From positions 1 through 37,948 of the forward strand of contig CAJTKA010000032.1 of the NCBI GenBank assembly GCA_910576815.1: DNA of 37,948 nucleotides. Direction: 5' to 3'. Numbering within the stretch: the first letter of the stretch is position 1; every line of letters starts with the position of its first letter. The translations under genes and the position numbers were made by a program. The notes under the pieces are model-generated. The model made no database searches. It saw nothing but the letters and a program-made list of their open reading frames with translations, and was not told where the DNA came from. Source of the stretch: an uncultured Lachnospiraceae bacterium (GTDB lineage Bacteria > Bacillota > Clostridia > Lachnospirales > Lachnospiraceae). Below, piece by piece: positions 31,338 through 37,874 of this stretch.

Positions 31338-32633
31338 TTATTTCGCCTTGCTTTCTTTTGCGTTGCCTGCAACAAATTCAGCGGCCTTTTTCACCAGCAG
31401 ATCCTGCTTGATCTCCTTTTCTTCCCGCTCGCCCATAAGCTCTTTTACCTTTGCAAGTTCCATCTGGTAAACGTCAGCCATGGTCTTTAACTCATCCTCG
31501 TACTCCTCGTCGGTCACTTCGAGCTTCTCCGCTTTCGCCACCGCCTCAAGTACCAGCCTGGAGCGAATGCGCTCCTCCGCCTGCGGCTTCACCTGTTCTA
31601 CCATCTGCTGATAGTTCGTGCCGCTGAACTGGAAATACTGTTCCATGGAAAGGCCCTGCATGGTGATGCGCTGCGCAAACTCCTCCACGATCCGCTTCTG
31701 CTGCGTTTCCAGCATTGCCTCGGGAATCTCCATCTCGGAATCCTCCACGGCTGCTTTTACCGCCGCTTCCTCTTTCTCTTTTTCCGCTTCTTTCTTCTTC
31801 TGTTCTTCCAGCGTTTTCTTTACATCCGCGCGGTACTCGGCAAGCGTCTCAAAATCGGATACATCGCTCGCAAACTCATCGTTCAGCTCAGGAAGCTCTT
31901 TCTCCCTGATCTCTTTTACCGTACACTTGAAGACCGCTTCCTTGCCCTGTAAATGCTCCGCCTGATAATCCTCGGGAAAGGTCACCTTTACTTCGGTCTC
32001 CTCGCCGATCTTTGCGCCGACAAGCTGCTCCTCAAAGCCGGGAATGAATGCACCGGAACCGATGGTCAAAGGATAGCTTTCTCCCTTACCGCCCTCGAAG
32101 GCCACACCGTCCACAAAGCCCTCAAAATCCAGAGTCGTCATATCACCGTCTTTCACCGGACGGTCTTCCACTGTAATATTTCTCGCGTTGTTCTCGCGTT
32201 CCCTGTTGATCTCTGCCTCGACTTCTTCCTCCGTCACCGCAGTTTCGATCTTGTCCACCTTCACGCCCTTGTACTTACCAAGCTTCACCTCGGGCTTTAA
32301 AGCCACCTCCGCCGTAAAGATAAAGGGCTGGCCTGCCGCAATCTGCGTCACTTCGATCTTCGGAGAAGAAACGATATCCTCCTCGCACTCGTCAAGCGCC
32401 TTGTCGTAAGCGTCAGGAATCACGATATTTGCCGCTTCCTCAAAAAATACTTCCTTGCCGTACATCTTCTCTACCATCTGGCGGGGCACCTTGCCTTTAC
32501 GAAAGCCCGGAATGGAGATCTTGTTTTTCTCCTTCTGGTAAGCCTTCTCGACTGCCTTCTCAAAGGTATCCACATCCACCTCGATGGTCAGCTTCGCCAT
32601 GTTCTTCTCCAATTTTTCCACCTGTAAACTCAT
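31338..32633 (-). CDS. tig: Trigger factor
   Basis: A 431-residue ribosome-bound chaperone with peptidyl-prolyl isomerase activity. The ribosome-binding signature GFRKGKVPRQMVEKMYG is at residues about 43-59. The FKBP-like domain is in the middle (VKDGDMTTLDFEGFVDGVAFEGG to AVFKCTVKEIREKELPELND) and the helical C-terminal chaperone arms follow, including a Lys/Glu-rich stretch (EEQKKKEAEKEKEEAAVKA). GGAGG is ten bases before the ATG at 32633. It is the first gene of the tig-clpP unit with an extended -10 promoter upstream. Confidence 0.97.
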   Translation of the reverse strand: MSLQVEKLEKNMAKLTIEVDVDTFEKAVEKAYQKEKNKISIPGFRKGKVPRQMVEKMYGKEVFFEEAANIVIPDAYDKALDECEEDIVSSPKIEVTQIAAGQPFIFTAEVALKPEVKLGKYKGVKVDKIETAVTEEEVEAEINRERENNARNITVEDRPVKDGDMTTLDFEGFVDGVAFEGGKGESYPLTIGSGAFIPGFEEQLVGAKIGEETEVKVTFPEDYQAEHLQGKEAVFKCTVKEIREKELPELNDEFASDVSDFETLAEYRADVKKTLEEQKKKEAEKEKEEAAVKAAVEDSEMEIPEAMLETQQKRIVEEFAQRITMQGLSMEQYFQFSGTNYQQMVEQVKPQAEERIRSRLVLEAVAKAEKLEVTDEEYEDELKTMADVYQMELAKVKELMGEREEKEIKQDLLVKKAAEFVAGNAKESKAK

Positions 32634-32721
32634 GCGATCCGTTCCTCCTTCAATTCCTCGTGCTGCTCTCTTTCTTCTATATATATAAGATTTTCAGCCT
32701 TTCAAATAAAGTCACTCAGAC

Positions 32722-32750
32722 ATTATAGCACAAGACCTTGGAAAATACTA
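32722..32750 (-). promoter_or_regulatory. Extended -10 promoter of tig
   Basis: On the minus strand TGCTATAAT (32730-32722) is a perfect extended -10 element (TGn plus TATAAT). The -35 region 17 bases upstream (TAGTAT, 32750-32745) is poor, as is common with extended -10 sites. It lies about 90 bases ahead of the tig start. Confidence 0.65.
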
Positions 32751-32773
32751 GGGAAATTTTATAACACAAGAAC

Positions 32774-32801
32774 GCCCCGCCTGTGATTTCACAAGCGAGG
32801 C
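32774..32801. terminator. Terminator hairpin after the spore protein gene
   Basis: GCCCCGCCTGTG (32774-32785) pairs with CACAAGCGAGGC (32790-32801) around ATTT, with minor imperfections. On the minus strand it comes 22 bases after the spore protein stop and is followed by GTTCTTGTGTT; on the plus strand by ATCCTTTTTT. Confidence 0.7.
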
Positions 32802-32822
32802 ATCCTTTTTTCCTGCTGATTG

Positions 32823-33023
32823 TTACTTCATCTGCTCTTCCTGCTTCTTGATCATCCTACGAACCATCTCGCCGCCGATGGAACCTGCTTCCTTAGAAGT
32901 CAGGTCGCCATTGTAACCCTCTTTCAGGTTTACGCCCAGCTCGGACGCAACCTCGGTCTTGAAGCGGTCCATAGCTGCCTTAGCCTCAGGAACCTCAGTT
33001 CTATTGGATTTGTTGCTTGCCAT
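32823..33023 (-). CDS. Small acid-soluble spore protein, alpha/beta type
   Basis: A 66-residue DNA-binding protein that coats and protects DNA in the dormant spore. The N-terminal half has AAMDRFKTEVASELGV, including the T-E-V-A-S-E target of the germination protease GPR (cut after Glu24). The C-terminal half GYNGDLTSKEAGSIGGEMVRRMI is the second SASP signature. GGAGG precedes the ATG at 33023. The sigma-G-like promoter at 33158-33187 suggests forespore expression. This gene is the best evidence that the organism makes spores. Confidence 0.96.
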   Translation of the reverse strand: MASNKSNRTEVPEAKAAMDRFKTEVASELGVNLKEGYNGDLTSKEAGSIGGEMVRRMIKKQEEQMK

Positions 33024-33076
33024 TTCTTTTCACCTCCGAAATACGTTTACATCCTTTGATGCTTCATCTATATTTG

Positions 33077-33105
33077 AGACAAGCGCTTTCTTCATGCGCT
33101 TGTCT
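33077..33105 (-). promoter_or_regulatory. Perfect 10-bp hairpin in the spore protein leader
   Basis: AGACAAGCGC and GCGCTTGTCT pair perfectly around a 9-base loop, about 55 bases upstream of the spore protein ATG and within the leader predicted from the sigma-G-type promoter. No T-run follows on the minus strand. It may stabilise the message; function is not known. Confidence 0.5.
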
Positions 33106-33157
33106 TTTGACTTGATGTCCTTTGACTGCGCAATCTGTCTGCCGCTTATCTTGATGT

Positions 33158-33187
33158 TAGTATGTTCGGGTGAAAAGTTTTTATAAT
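33158..33187 (-). promoter_or_regulatory. Sigma-G type (forespore) promoter of the spore protein gene
   Basis: On the minus strand CATACTA (33164-33158) matches the sigma-G -10 consensus CATnnTA exactly. Seventeen bases upstream is ATTATA (33187-33182), which fits the looser -35 (GnATA-like) only partly. The transcript would have a leader of about 125 bases. Confidence 0.55.
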
Positions 33188-33210
33188 GGTAGTTGTTTCC
33201 AGTTAATCGC

Positions 33211-33762
33211 CTATTTTACAAAAACGATTTTTTCAGCCATCGCCTCCGCCGCGTCTTTCCCCTGCAATTTCTCCAGAATGGCCAGCCCAAAGGGAATCGC
33301 TGCGCCCATGCCGCGGCCGGTGATGATATTACCGTCAATGACAGCGGGCTCCCGCTTCAGATCCGCGCCTTCCAAATGGTCTTCAAATGTCGGAAAAGAG
33401 CAGGCTGTCTTGCCTTTCAGATGCCCGCGATGGCCCAGAATACTCGGTGCGGCGCAGATTGCCGTCACCAGCTTGCCCGCTTTCACAAAAGCATCCACCT
33501 GCTCCATCAGCGGTGCAAATGCTTCCAGATTCTTCGTGCCCGGCATTCCGCCCGGAAGCACGATCACGTCTGTCTCATCAAAATTGACCTCAGAAAAAAC
33601 CTTGTCCGCCGTCACTTCCACGCCGTGCGAACTGGTGACGCGCCGCTCGTCCGTGATGGAGACCATCTCCACCGACTCCTCTGCCCTGCGCAGGATGTCC
33701 ACCACCGTCAGCGCCTCGATCTCCTCAAATCCTGTTGCGAAAAAAATTGCGATTTTACTCAT
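33211..33762 (-). CDS. DJ-1/PfpI family protein (YajL/ThiJ-like)
   Basis: A 183-residue protein of the DJ-1 superfamily. The start MSKIAIFFATGFEEIEALTV carries the conserved Glu of GFEEIE; VIVLPGGMPGTKNL is the central loop; the nucleophile Cys sits in VTAICAAPSILG; the ending has GNIITGRGMGAAIPFGLAI. This is the YajL/DJ-1 clade, linked to protection against oxidative or carbonyl stress, although exact chemistry is debated. AGAGG lies about five bases before the ATG at 33762. A promoter at 33818-33847 gives it its own transcription start. Confidence 0.93.
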   Translation of the reverse strand: MSKIAIFFATGFEEIEALTVVDILRRAEESVEMVSITDERRVTSSHGVEVTADKVFSEVNFDETDVIVLPGGMPGTKNLEAFAPLMEQVDAFVKAGKLVTAICAAPSILGHRGHLKGKTACSFPTFEDHLEGADLKREPAVIDGNIITGRGMGAAIPFGLAILEKLQGKDAAEAMAEKIVFVK

Positions 33763-33817
33763 ACATACCTCTTTTCTGCGCCACTTTTCTGCGCGATTTA
33801 CGCCGAAACTTTTTATT

Positions 33818-33847
33818 AGTATAATACCATTCCTGAAAGTCAGTCAA
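33818..33847 (-). promoter_or_regulatory. Sigma-A type promoter of the DJ-1/PfpI gene
   Basis: TTGACT (33847-33842), an 18-base spacer and TATACT (33823-33818) on the minus strand. It sits between the end of the DUF1062 gene and the DJ-1 start, 55 bases ahead of the ATG. Confidence 0.6.
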
Positions 33848-33878
33848 ACGATTTCCTGTAATTTTTTCAGCATTCGTC

Positions 33879-34457
33879 TCATTTTTCGGCATTGACGCAA
33901 AAAGAAACACTCTGCGCCATCTGCTCTTTCAGCTCCAACTCCCCCGTCTCCAGCATCTTTTTTACCTGACTGCGGGATAATCCCAAGAGCATGGCGATCT
34001 GCTTCTCAGAGCGAATTTTTAGCTTTCGTGGATTATGTATTGTAATCATTATCCCGTTTCCTAAACTGCTGCTTTCGCCGTTTTCCTCTGTTTCCCGCAG
34101 TTTTGTAAAAGTAACGCTTACCCTTTCCGCATCAATCTCCGCCTTGTTTTTCTGAAACAACCGCATATCTGCGCCATACCTTAGCGCCAGCGCTTCGTCA
34201 TTGTCCAGAAAACGCTGATATTCCTCTTTCGGGATAGAAGAAACTTTCTGCCTCTCATAGATTGCCAGATTCAAGGTGTGTTTACATTCCTCACACTGAT
34301 AGATCAGCCACACGTCCAACTGATTGCCGTTGGCATTGACGCGAAATTTTCCTGTGTTTACAAAATGCGTCTTTCTCCCACATTTCGCACAGCCGCGTAT
34401 CACCGAAAAAGAGTCGCCCGGTATCATCTCATATTCAATTTTTCTGAAATAGCTCAT
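33879..34457 (-). CDS. DUF1062 domain protein with zinc ribbon and C-terminal helix-turn-helix
   Basis: A 192-residue protein. The first half is the DUF1062 pattern: RKIEYEMIPGDSFSVIRGC, a CAKC pair, then FVNTGKFRVNANGNQLDVWLIYQCEECKHTLNL with a second CEEC pair; the four Cys should bind zinc. The C-terminal 40 residues (IRSEKQIAMLLGLSRSQVKKMLETGEL) look like a small helix-turn-helix. Such proteins are found in many clostridia and their role is unknown; a nucleic-acid-binding job is plausible. The ATG at 34457 has GGGAG at six bases; the ATG two codons earlier is too close to it. The leader contains one of the two hairpin elements described at 34477-34557. Confidence 0.82.
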   Translation of the reverse strand: MSYFRKIEYEMIPGDSFSVIRGCAKCGRKTHFVNTGKFRVNANGNQLDVWLIYQCEECKHTLNLAIYERQKVSSIPKEEYQRFLDNDEALALRYGADMRLFQKNKAEIDAERVSVTFTKLRETEENGESSSLGNGIMITIHNPRKLKIRSEKQIAMLLGLSRSQVKKMLETGELELKEQMAQSVSFCVNAEK

Positions 34458-34476
34458 CTGCATCTCCCATTTTTTC

Positions 34477-34557
34477 GTTTGCGATGCATGGGCTATTACA
34501 TGATTTTATTTTTTATTTGCAATAGCCATGCTATGCAAACATAACGGGTGTGGTCAT
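34477..34557 (-). repeat. Leader element copy 1: Shine-Dalgarno, 9-codon ORF and hairpin
   Basis: In minus-strand order: AAAGGAG, a 9-base gap, an ATG at 34557, an ORF of eight codons (MTTPVMFA) closed by TAG at 34533-34531, and a hairpin formed by 34521-34540 with 34477-34497 (GTTTGC/GCAAAC outer stem, then a GCATGG/CCATGC stem and a TATT/AATA end, with an internal loop and a bulge). The ORF stop lies inside the hairpin's first arm. The same layout, with matching GTTAT..TGCATAGCA and TGGCTATTGCA, recurs at 37005-37074. It lies between the methyltransferase gene at 34582 and the DUF1062 gene. Confidence 0.65.
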
Positions 34558-34581
34558 AACTTATGGCTCCTTTCTTCTTTT

Positions 34582-35529
34582 TTACAGTTCACCGTAGGCA
34601 AACAGGTTGTCCTTTCCCATCCCGCATACATACGGATCAGAATCATACTGATGGCAAAACTCCAAAAAATCCTGCCGCTGCCCAGCGTCCTTCATGATCT
34701 TCACGAGCAATTCTCTCGGAATCGTCCTCGCATAGGCACCGGGACCTGCCAGTTTAATCTTTTTTACCCCGCAGCGTTTCAGGATATCCTCTAATTCACC
34801 CGGCATAAACGTGTAGGTGATGCACCACGGCGTTTCCCCGTTTTCATAGGCAGCAATTTCCTCCTCGCCGCCCATAAGCCCCTCATCCCACAGCTTCATC
34901 ACTGTGTCTTTCTTAAAATAGAAGTCCTCGATTGCCTTTTCCCTGTTGGCAATGCACCATTCAACATAAGGATCGCCGCAGTTCTCATCCAGAATAAACT
35001 GATTTCTCTGAATCGGGTTCGCCAGATACGGCAGATACCCCAGTCGGCTTGATACGCTGAGCATCATTCGTTTGCGGCATATGCGCACAAGCTCACCGAT
35101 CACCTTCTCCTGATTGGGATACGTATAGGAAACGGGGGCGTCAAAAGAAATCACCATATCATACGAATGATCCGCAAAAGCGCTCAGGTCCTCCAGCGCC
35201 CCTTTTACAAAGGTGATTTTTCCAAGAACGCCCTCTTTTTCCGCCAATTCCTTTGCCTTATCGATCATGGGCTGCGAAATGTCAAAATGCGTTACCTCGC
35301 AACCGTATTTTGCCAAAAGGATGGAAAATCTGCCGCAGCCCGCACCGCCGTCAAACACAGTTTTGATGCCATCCAAATGTGAAAGCAGTTCCTTTTGCAG
35401 ATGGCTTTTCTGGATGATATCGTCTATGAAAGTCTCCTCGCGGTGGCTTTCCAGCTCGCCTTTATCCGCCTGATTCCACAGGCGTTCCGCTATTTTTCTG
35501 CTGTAATCCCTATTTTTGATATAATCCAT
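34582..35529 (-). CDS. SAM-dependent methyltransferase
   Basis: A 315-residue class I methyltransferase. The SAM-binding motif I is TVFDGGAGCGRFSILLA; motif II the Asp in VTHFDISQPMIDKAKE; later ITFVKGALEDLS and YDMVISFDAPVSYTY give the motif IV region. The C-terminal 120 residues are a variable substrate domain with several Trp, Tyr and Cys. There is no membrane segment and the substrate is not predictable. The ATG at 35529 has AAGGGAG about four bases upstream; the longer frame to 35559 overlaps the upstream gene. It starts 14 bases after the second methyltransferase gene, so the two are an operon. Confidence 0.85.
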   Translation of the reverse strand: MDYIKNRDYSRKIAERLWNQADKGELESHREETFIDDIIQKSHLQKELLSHLDGIKTVFDGGAGCGRFSILLAKYGCEVTHFDISQPMIDKAKELAEKEGVLGKITFVKGALEDLSAFADHSYDMVISFDAPVSYTYPNQEKVIGELVRICRKRMMLSVSSRLGYLPYLANPIQRNQFILDENCGDPYVEWCIANREKAIEDFYFKKDTVMKLWDEGLMGGEEEIAAYENGETPWCITYTFMPGELEDILKRCGVKKIKLAGPGAYARTIPRELLVKIMKDAGQRQDFLEFCHQYDSDPYVCGMGKDNLFAYGEL

Positions 35530-35543
35530 TTTTGCTCCCTTTT

Positions 35544-36248
35544 TCAATCTTTCTTCCATGCCAAAATAATCGTAGCCCCGTCCGGATCCTCCAACACTTT
35601 CTCGATATGGAAGCCGACCTTTTTCATGATCTCCGTTTCATGTTCGAGTGTAAGCGGAATATCGAAATGTACAAAACAATCAGCCGCTATCCCCTGCTCC
35701 TGTCTCTTTTTCAGACACACGTCCCGCAGAAGTTCCTCCTCCTCATCGCAGCAGGCAATATAATCTCCCAAAAGAAAAATGCCGCCGTCCTTCAGGCTGT
35801 GATAAACTTTTTGATACAAGCTTTCCTTTTTTTCCGGCAGGAAATGGTGCAGGCTTTCAAAGGAAACGACTGCGTCCCACGCTTCCAGACCAAAATCATA
35901 TTGAAAGTAATCCTCACATACCGTGACAAGTTTTTTATCACCATGCTTTGCCTGCAGCTTATCCAGCATATCCTGACATAAATCGACGCCCGTGACTTCT
36001 ATCTGCGGGTCTCTTTGCCAGATCCTTTCAAGCTCTAAGCCCGTTCCGCACCCTAAGTCCAAGAGTTTCCGACAGTCAGTGGGCAGGCTTTCCGCAAACA
36101 TCTGATAAGATTTCTCCCAGATTGCCATATGTTCCTCATAGTCATGCAGGCGCTTGGTAAAAAAGTCCGCCATTTCTTCCAACGGGGTGTCTGCCGTATC
36201 CGCAAGCCACTTCTTTAGGTCCTGTAAGTATTCTTCTGTTGATTGCAT
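35544..36248 (-). CDS. Class I SAM-dependent methyltransferase
   Basis: A 234-residue methyltransferase. Motif I is KLLDLGCGTGLELERIW, motif II VTGVDLCQDMLDKL, and AWDAVVSFESLHHFLPE is motif IV with the usual LHH. LKDGGIFLLGDYIACCDEEEE follows. The protein is of the small-molecule or ubiquinone-biosynthesis-like type 11 group. Start is uncertain: ATG at 36248 has AAAGG nine bases upstream, while a TTG at 36257 has GGAG at five bases; they differ by three residues. It is the first gene of a two-methyltransferase operon. No partner gene suggests the substrate. Confidence 0.87.
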   Translation of the reverse strand: MQSTEEYLQDLKKWLADTADTPLEEMADFFTKRLHDYEEHMAIWEKSYQMFAESLPTDCRKLLDLGCGTGLELERIWQRDPQIEVTGVDLCQDMLDKLQAKHGDKKLVTVCEDYFQYDFGLEAWDAVVSFESLHHFLPEKKESLYQKVYHSLKDGGIFLLGDYIACCDEEEELLRDVCLKKRQEQGIAADCFVHFDIPLTLEHETEIMKKVGFHIEKVLEDPDGATIILAWKKD

Positions 36249-36281
36249 CGTTTTCAACCTTTCTCCATTATGGATTGCTTT

Positions 36282-36306
36282 TGTAGCACTTTGCTCCTAC
36301 GCTACA
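36282..36306 (-). promoter_or_regulatory. Short hairpin in the leader of the methyltransferase operon
   Basis: TGTAGC (minus strand, ending an upstream small frame) pairs with GCTACA over a 13-base loop. As in the two leader elements, a TAG stop codon of a short open frame lies at the hairpin. The ORF here (ending CYAVA) has no good Shine-Dalgarno sequence, so the likeness is weak. Confidence 0.3.
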
Positions 36307-36456
36307 GCATAGCATAGCCGCCTTTCGCCTTCCACCTCATGCATTTTTCTAAACAAAGATGAGCATTCTATGTGCATTTGTGATGTGAAAAGAAGGAACA
36401 GCTTGACATGTTGAAATCGTATCTGAAATAAAACAGACCATATAGAACGATAACAG

Positions 36457-36503
36457 ACAGGGCGGTCAGATTGTCAATACTTGCCTCCGCCGCCCTGTTT
36501 TTT
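36457..36503. terminator. GC-rich hairpin at the end of the HTH/small-ORF unit
   Basis: ACAGGGCGG (36457-36465) pairs perfectly with CCGCCCTGT (36490-36498) over a 24-base loop that holds the stop codon of the small ORF. The T-run (36498-36503) is on the plus strand, though no plus-strand gene leads to it; on the minus strand the tail is CTGTTATCG. It probably ends the minus-strand unit, imperfectly. Confidence 0.5.
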
Positions 36504-36692
36504 CTCTAATGCCCGCTCTGCCAGATCAATTACAAGTTTCATTTTCTCATTTACAGTCATAGTTGATACCCTCTCACTTACGCCCTTTGAAAAATTCCGC
36601 TCAACCGCTTCGTACCAGGAAAATATACCATTCCCAATGATAAAAAAATGAGGCCGCCGCCCAAGCGTCAGCCCCACGTTTTCTTCTCCCAT
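36474..36692 (-). CDS. Small hypothetical protein, 72 residues or fewer
   Basis: I do not recognise this protein. The frame opens at ATG 36692, three bases after the stop of the HTH gene, which suggests coupling, but there is no Shine-Dalgarno sequence there. An internal ATG at 36560 does have GAGGGT at about seven bases and would give a 28-residue product, TVNEKMKLVIDLAERALEKK plus a Gly-rich end. The helical C-terminal part is the most protein-like region. The stop lies in the loop of the terminator-like hairpin. Whether the long, short or neither form is made cannot be settled here. Confidence 0.4.
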   Translation of the reverse strand: MGEENVGLTLGRRPHFFIIGNGIFSWYEAVERNFSKGVSERVSTMTVNEKMKLVIDLAERALEKKQGGGGKY

Positions 36693-36695
36693 TTT

Positions 36696-36968
36696 TCAAG
36701 AACACTTCTGTACTCTCAGAATACGCTGTATGCTCTTTTCCGAAAGATAATATTTACAGGCCAATTCCTCCGTCCTGCATCCGGCAAGATAATCCTGATA
36801 AATCTGCCTGTCGCGTGAAAGAAGCTCCTGCCTGATCTGCGTGCCCGCTCCCCACGCCTGCCTGTTTGACGACTTGCGCGGGATATAAATATTTTCTCCG
36901 TCCACATACTGCTGTATCAGTTCGATTAGTTCAATGGGCAGAATTTCTTCTGCTCTCATATAGCCCAT
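36696..36968 (-). CDS. CD3324-type small helix-turn-helix protein
   Basis: A 90-residue protein resembling the CD3324 family of clostridia, related to the Mor-like HTH fold. The family layout is clear: MGYMRAEEILPIELIELIQQ, then YVDGENIYIPRKSSNRQAWG, IRQELLSRDRQIYQDYLAGC and the recognition region TEELACKYYLSEKSIQRIL. It is probably a DNA-binding regulator, but its targets are unknown. GGAGG is five bases before the ATG at 36968. The second leader element (37005-37074) lies directly upstream, and a small ORF follows immediately. Confidence 0.78.
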   Translation of the reverse strand: MGYMRAEEILPIELIELIQQYVDGENIYIPRKSSNRQAWGAGTQIRQELLSRDRQIYQDYLAGCRTEELACKYYLSEKSIQRILRVQKCS

Positions 36969-37004
36969 GACTGCCTCCCTAAATTTTTATTTTTGTTTAG
37001 GAAA

Positions 37005-37074
37005 AGCATTGGCTATAGCAATTTATTTTTTTCTGCAATAGCCAGTGCTATGCAGCGATAACATATCTTCTCAT
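37005..37074 (-). repeat. Leader element copy 2: Shine-Dalgarno, 9-codon ORF and 16-bp hairpin
   Basis: In minus-strand order: AAAGGGG, an 8-base gap, ATG at 37074, eight codons (MRRYVIAA) closed by TAG at 37050-37048, then a hairpin of AGCACTGGCTATTGCA with TGCTATAGCCAATGCT (16 positions, two non-Watson-Crick) around a loop of GAAAAAAATAAAT. As in copy 1 the stop codon is in the first arm, the ORF is exactly 27 bases, and GTTAT..TGCATAGCA is kept. A second small inverted repeat (CCTAAA/TTTAGG) sits between the element and the Shine-Dalgarno sequence of the HTH gene. Confidence 0.65.
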
Positions 37075-37123
37075 ATACAAGTCCCCTTTCCTCCGATATA
37101 ATCACGACTTCTGTCACCATTTA

Positions 37124-37153
37124 AGACTACCGCAAACTGCCGCGTCCTGTCAA
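37124..37153 (-). promoter_or_regulatory. Possible promoter upstream of leader element copy 2
   Basis: A perfect TTGACA (37153-37148) on the minus strand with a weak TAGTCT (37129-37124) 18 bases on. The transcript would begin about 40 bases before the small-ORF ATG at 37074. The -10 box matches only three of six bases, so this is tentative. Confidence 0.35.
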
Positions 37154-37201
37154 CCGGTTCCTTTCCGTTGGTTTCCGAATAGAATCTGCGGCCGCAAGTG
37201 A

Positions 37202-37579
37202 TTATTGTTGATGTTCCATAATCCACTGTAAGAGTTCCTTTTCTCCAATATCATCAGATGCCAACGCAAGAATTACATCACTTAACTCCTTTTGGCTATA
37301 TGTCAATTCATATCCGTTTAATGCAAGAAATACAAGCATCACATGAGCGCCTAGTCTTTTGTTTCCATCCATCATAGCATGGTTTTTTACCAATCCAAAA
37401 CAAAGCCGTGCCGCCTTTGTCTGAATGCTTGGATAAAGTTCTTTTCCGTCAAATGACTGAAACGGATTATTTAACGCCAATTCCAGCATTCCTTCATCAC
37501 GAATCCCGTCACTTCCTCCAGTGGCTTTTATTAAACTTACATGGAGTTTTAGTACCTGCTCTTTGCTTAAAATAATCAT
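37202..37579 (-). CDS. doc: Doc (death-on-curing) family toxin
   Basis: A 125-residue Fic-fold toxin of the Doc family, which in phage P1 inactivates elongation factor Tu by phosphorylation. The Fic motif is HAMMDGNKRLGAH (His67 to Arg75), with Met in place of the usual Phe; the catalytic His and the NKR that bind the nucleotide are kept. GGSDGIRDEGMLELALNNPFQSF at residues 21-43 is the conserved substrate-loop region of bacterial Doc proteins. Its ATG (37579) overlaps the antitoxin stop as ATGA, the usual coupling. The frame is full-length, so the toxin is likely active and held by Phd. Confidence 0.92.
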   Translation of the reverse strand: MIILSKEQVLKLHVSLIKATGGSDGIRDEGMLELALNNPFQSFDGKELYPSIQTKAARLCFGLVKNHAMMDGNKRLGAHVMLVFLALNGYELTYSQKELSDVILALASDDIGEKELLQWIMEHQQ

Positions 37580-37818
37580 TTTGCAAGAACCCCATATGCT
37601 TCCGTATTCTGCTTTATTAACCGTTCAGATATTGTAAAGACATCATCATTAGCAGCAACTTTTTCTTTTTCCGCTTTACTGAAATCAATGACCAAATATC
37701 TGGGTACATTATTTTTCAGAATAACCGCTGTTCCATGTTCGTCGACTACTTTGGCTACTTTTGAAAAATTTTGATTTGCTTCTGTAATGGAAATCATTGT
37801 GTTTGTATCTATTGTCAT
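37576..37818 (-). CDS. phd: Phd/YefM family antitoxin
   Basis: An 80-residue antitoxin that binds and silences Doc and represses its own operon. The N-terminal DNA-binding fold has MISITEANQNFSKVAKVVDE, then HGTAVILKNNVPRYLVIDF, the Phd/YefM signature. The C-terminal 30 residues are acidic and helical, as expected of the toxin-binding tail. GAGGTG lies eight bases before the ATG at 37818. Promoter and a palindromic operator candidate lie directly upstream. Confidence 0.92.
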   Translation of the reverse strand: MTIDTNTMISITEANQNFSKVAKVVDEHGTAVILKNNVPRYLVIDFSKAEKEKVAANDDVFTISERLIKQNTEAYGVLAK

Positions 37819-37844
37819 TCTATATACACCTCACTTCCGTTAAC

Positions 37845-37873
37845 ATTATATGCAAATTCTAGCTAGAAAACAA
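37845..37873 (-). promoter_or_regulatory. phd-doc promoter with palindromic operator in the spacer
   Basis: TTGTTT (37873-37868), 17 bases, then TATAAT (37850-37845) on the minus strand. The spacer holds a perfect 12-base palindrome, TTCTAGCTAGAA (37857-37868), just where a Phd dimer would block RNA polymerase. A Phd binding site of about this size and position is expected for autoregulation. Confidence 0.65.
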
Positions 37874-37874
37874 C

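Noticed and set aside
33030..33098. A 22-codon frame (MKKALVSNIDEA...) in the spore protein leader
   Set aside because: There is no Shine-Dalgarno sequence before its ATG, which sits in the hairpin; the open frame also continues upstream without a start. It is more likely non-coding leader.
36457..36503. A plus-strand transcript ending at the GC-rich hairpin with six T
   Set aside because: No plausible plus-strand gene or promoter leads to it. The hairpin is better read as the end of the minus-strand HTH unit.
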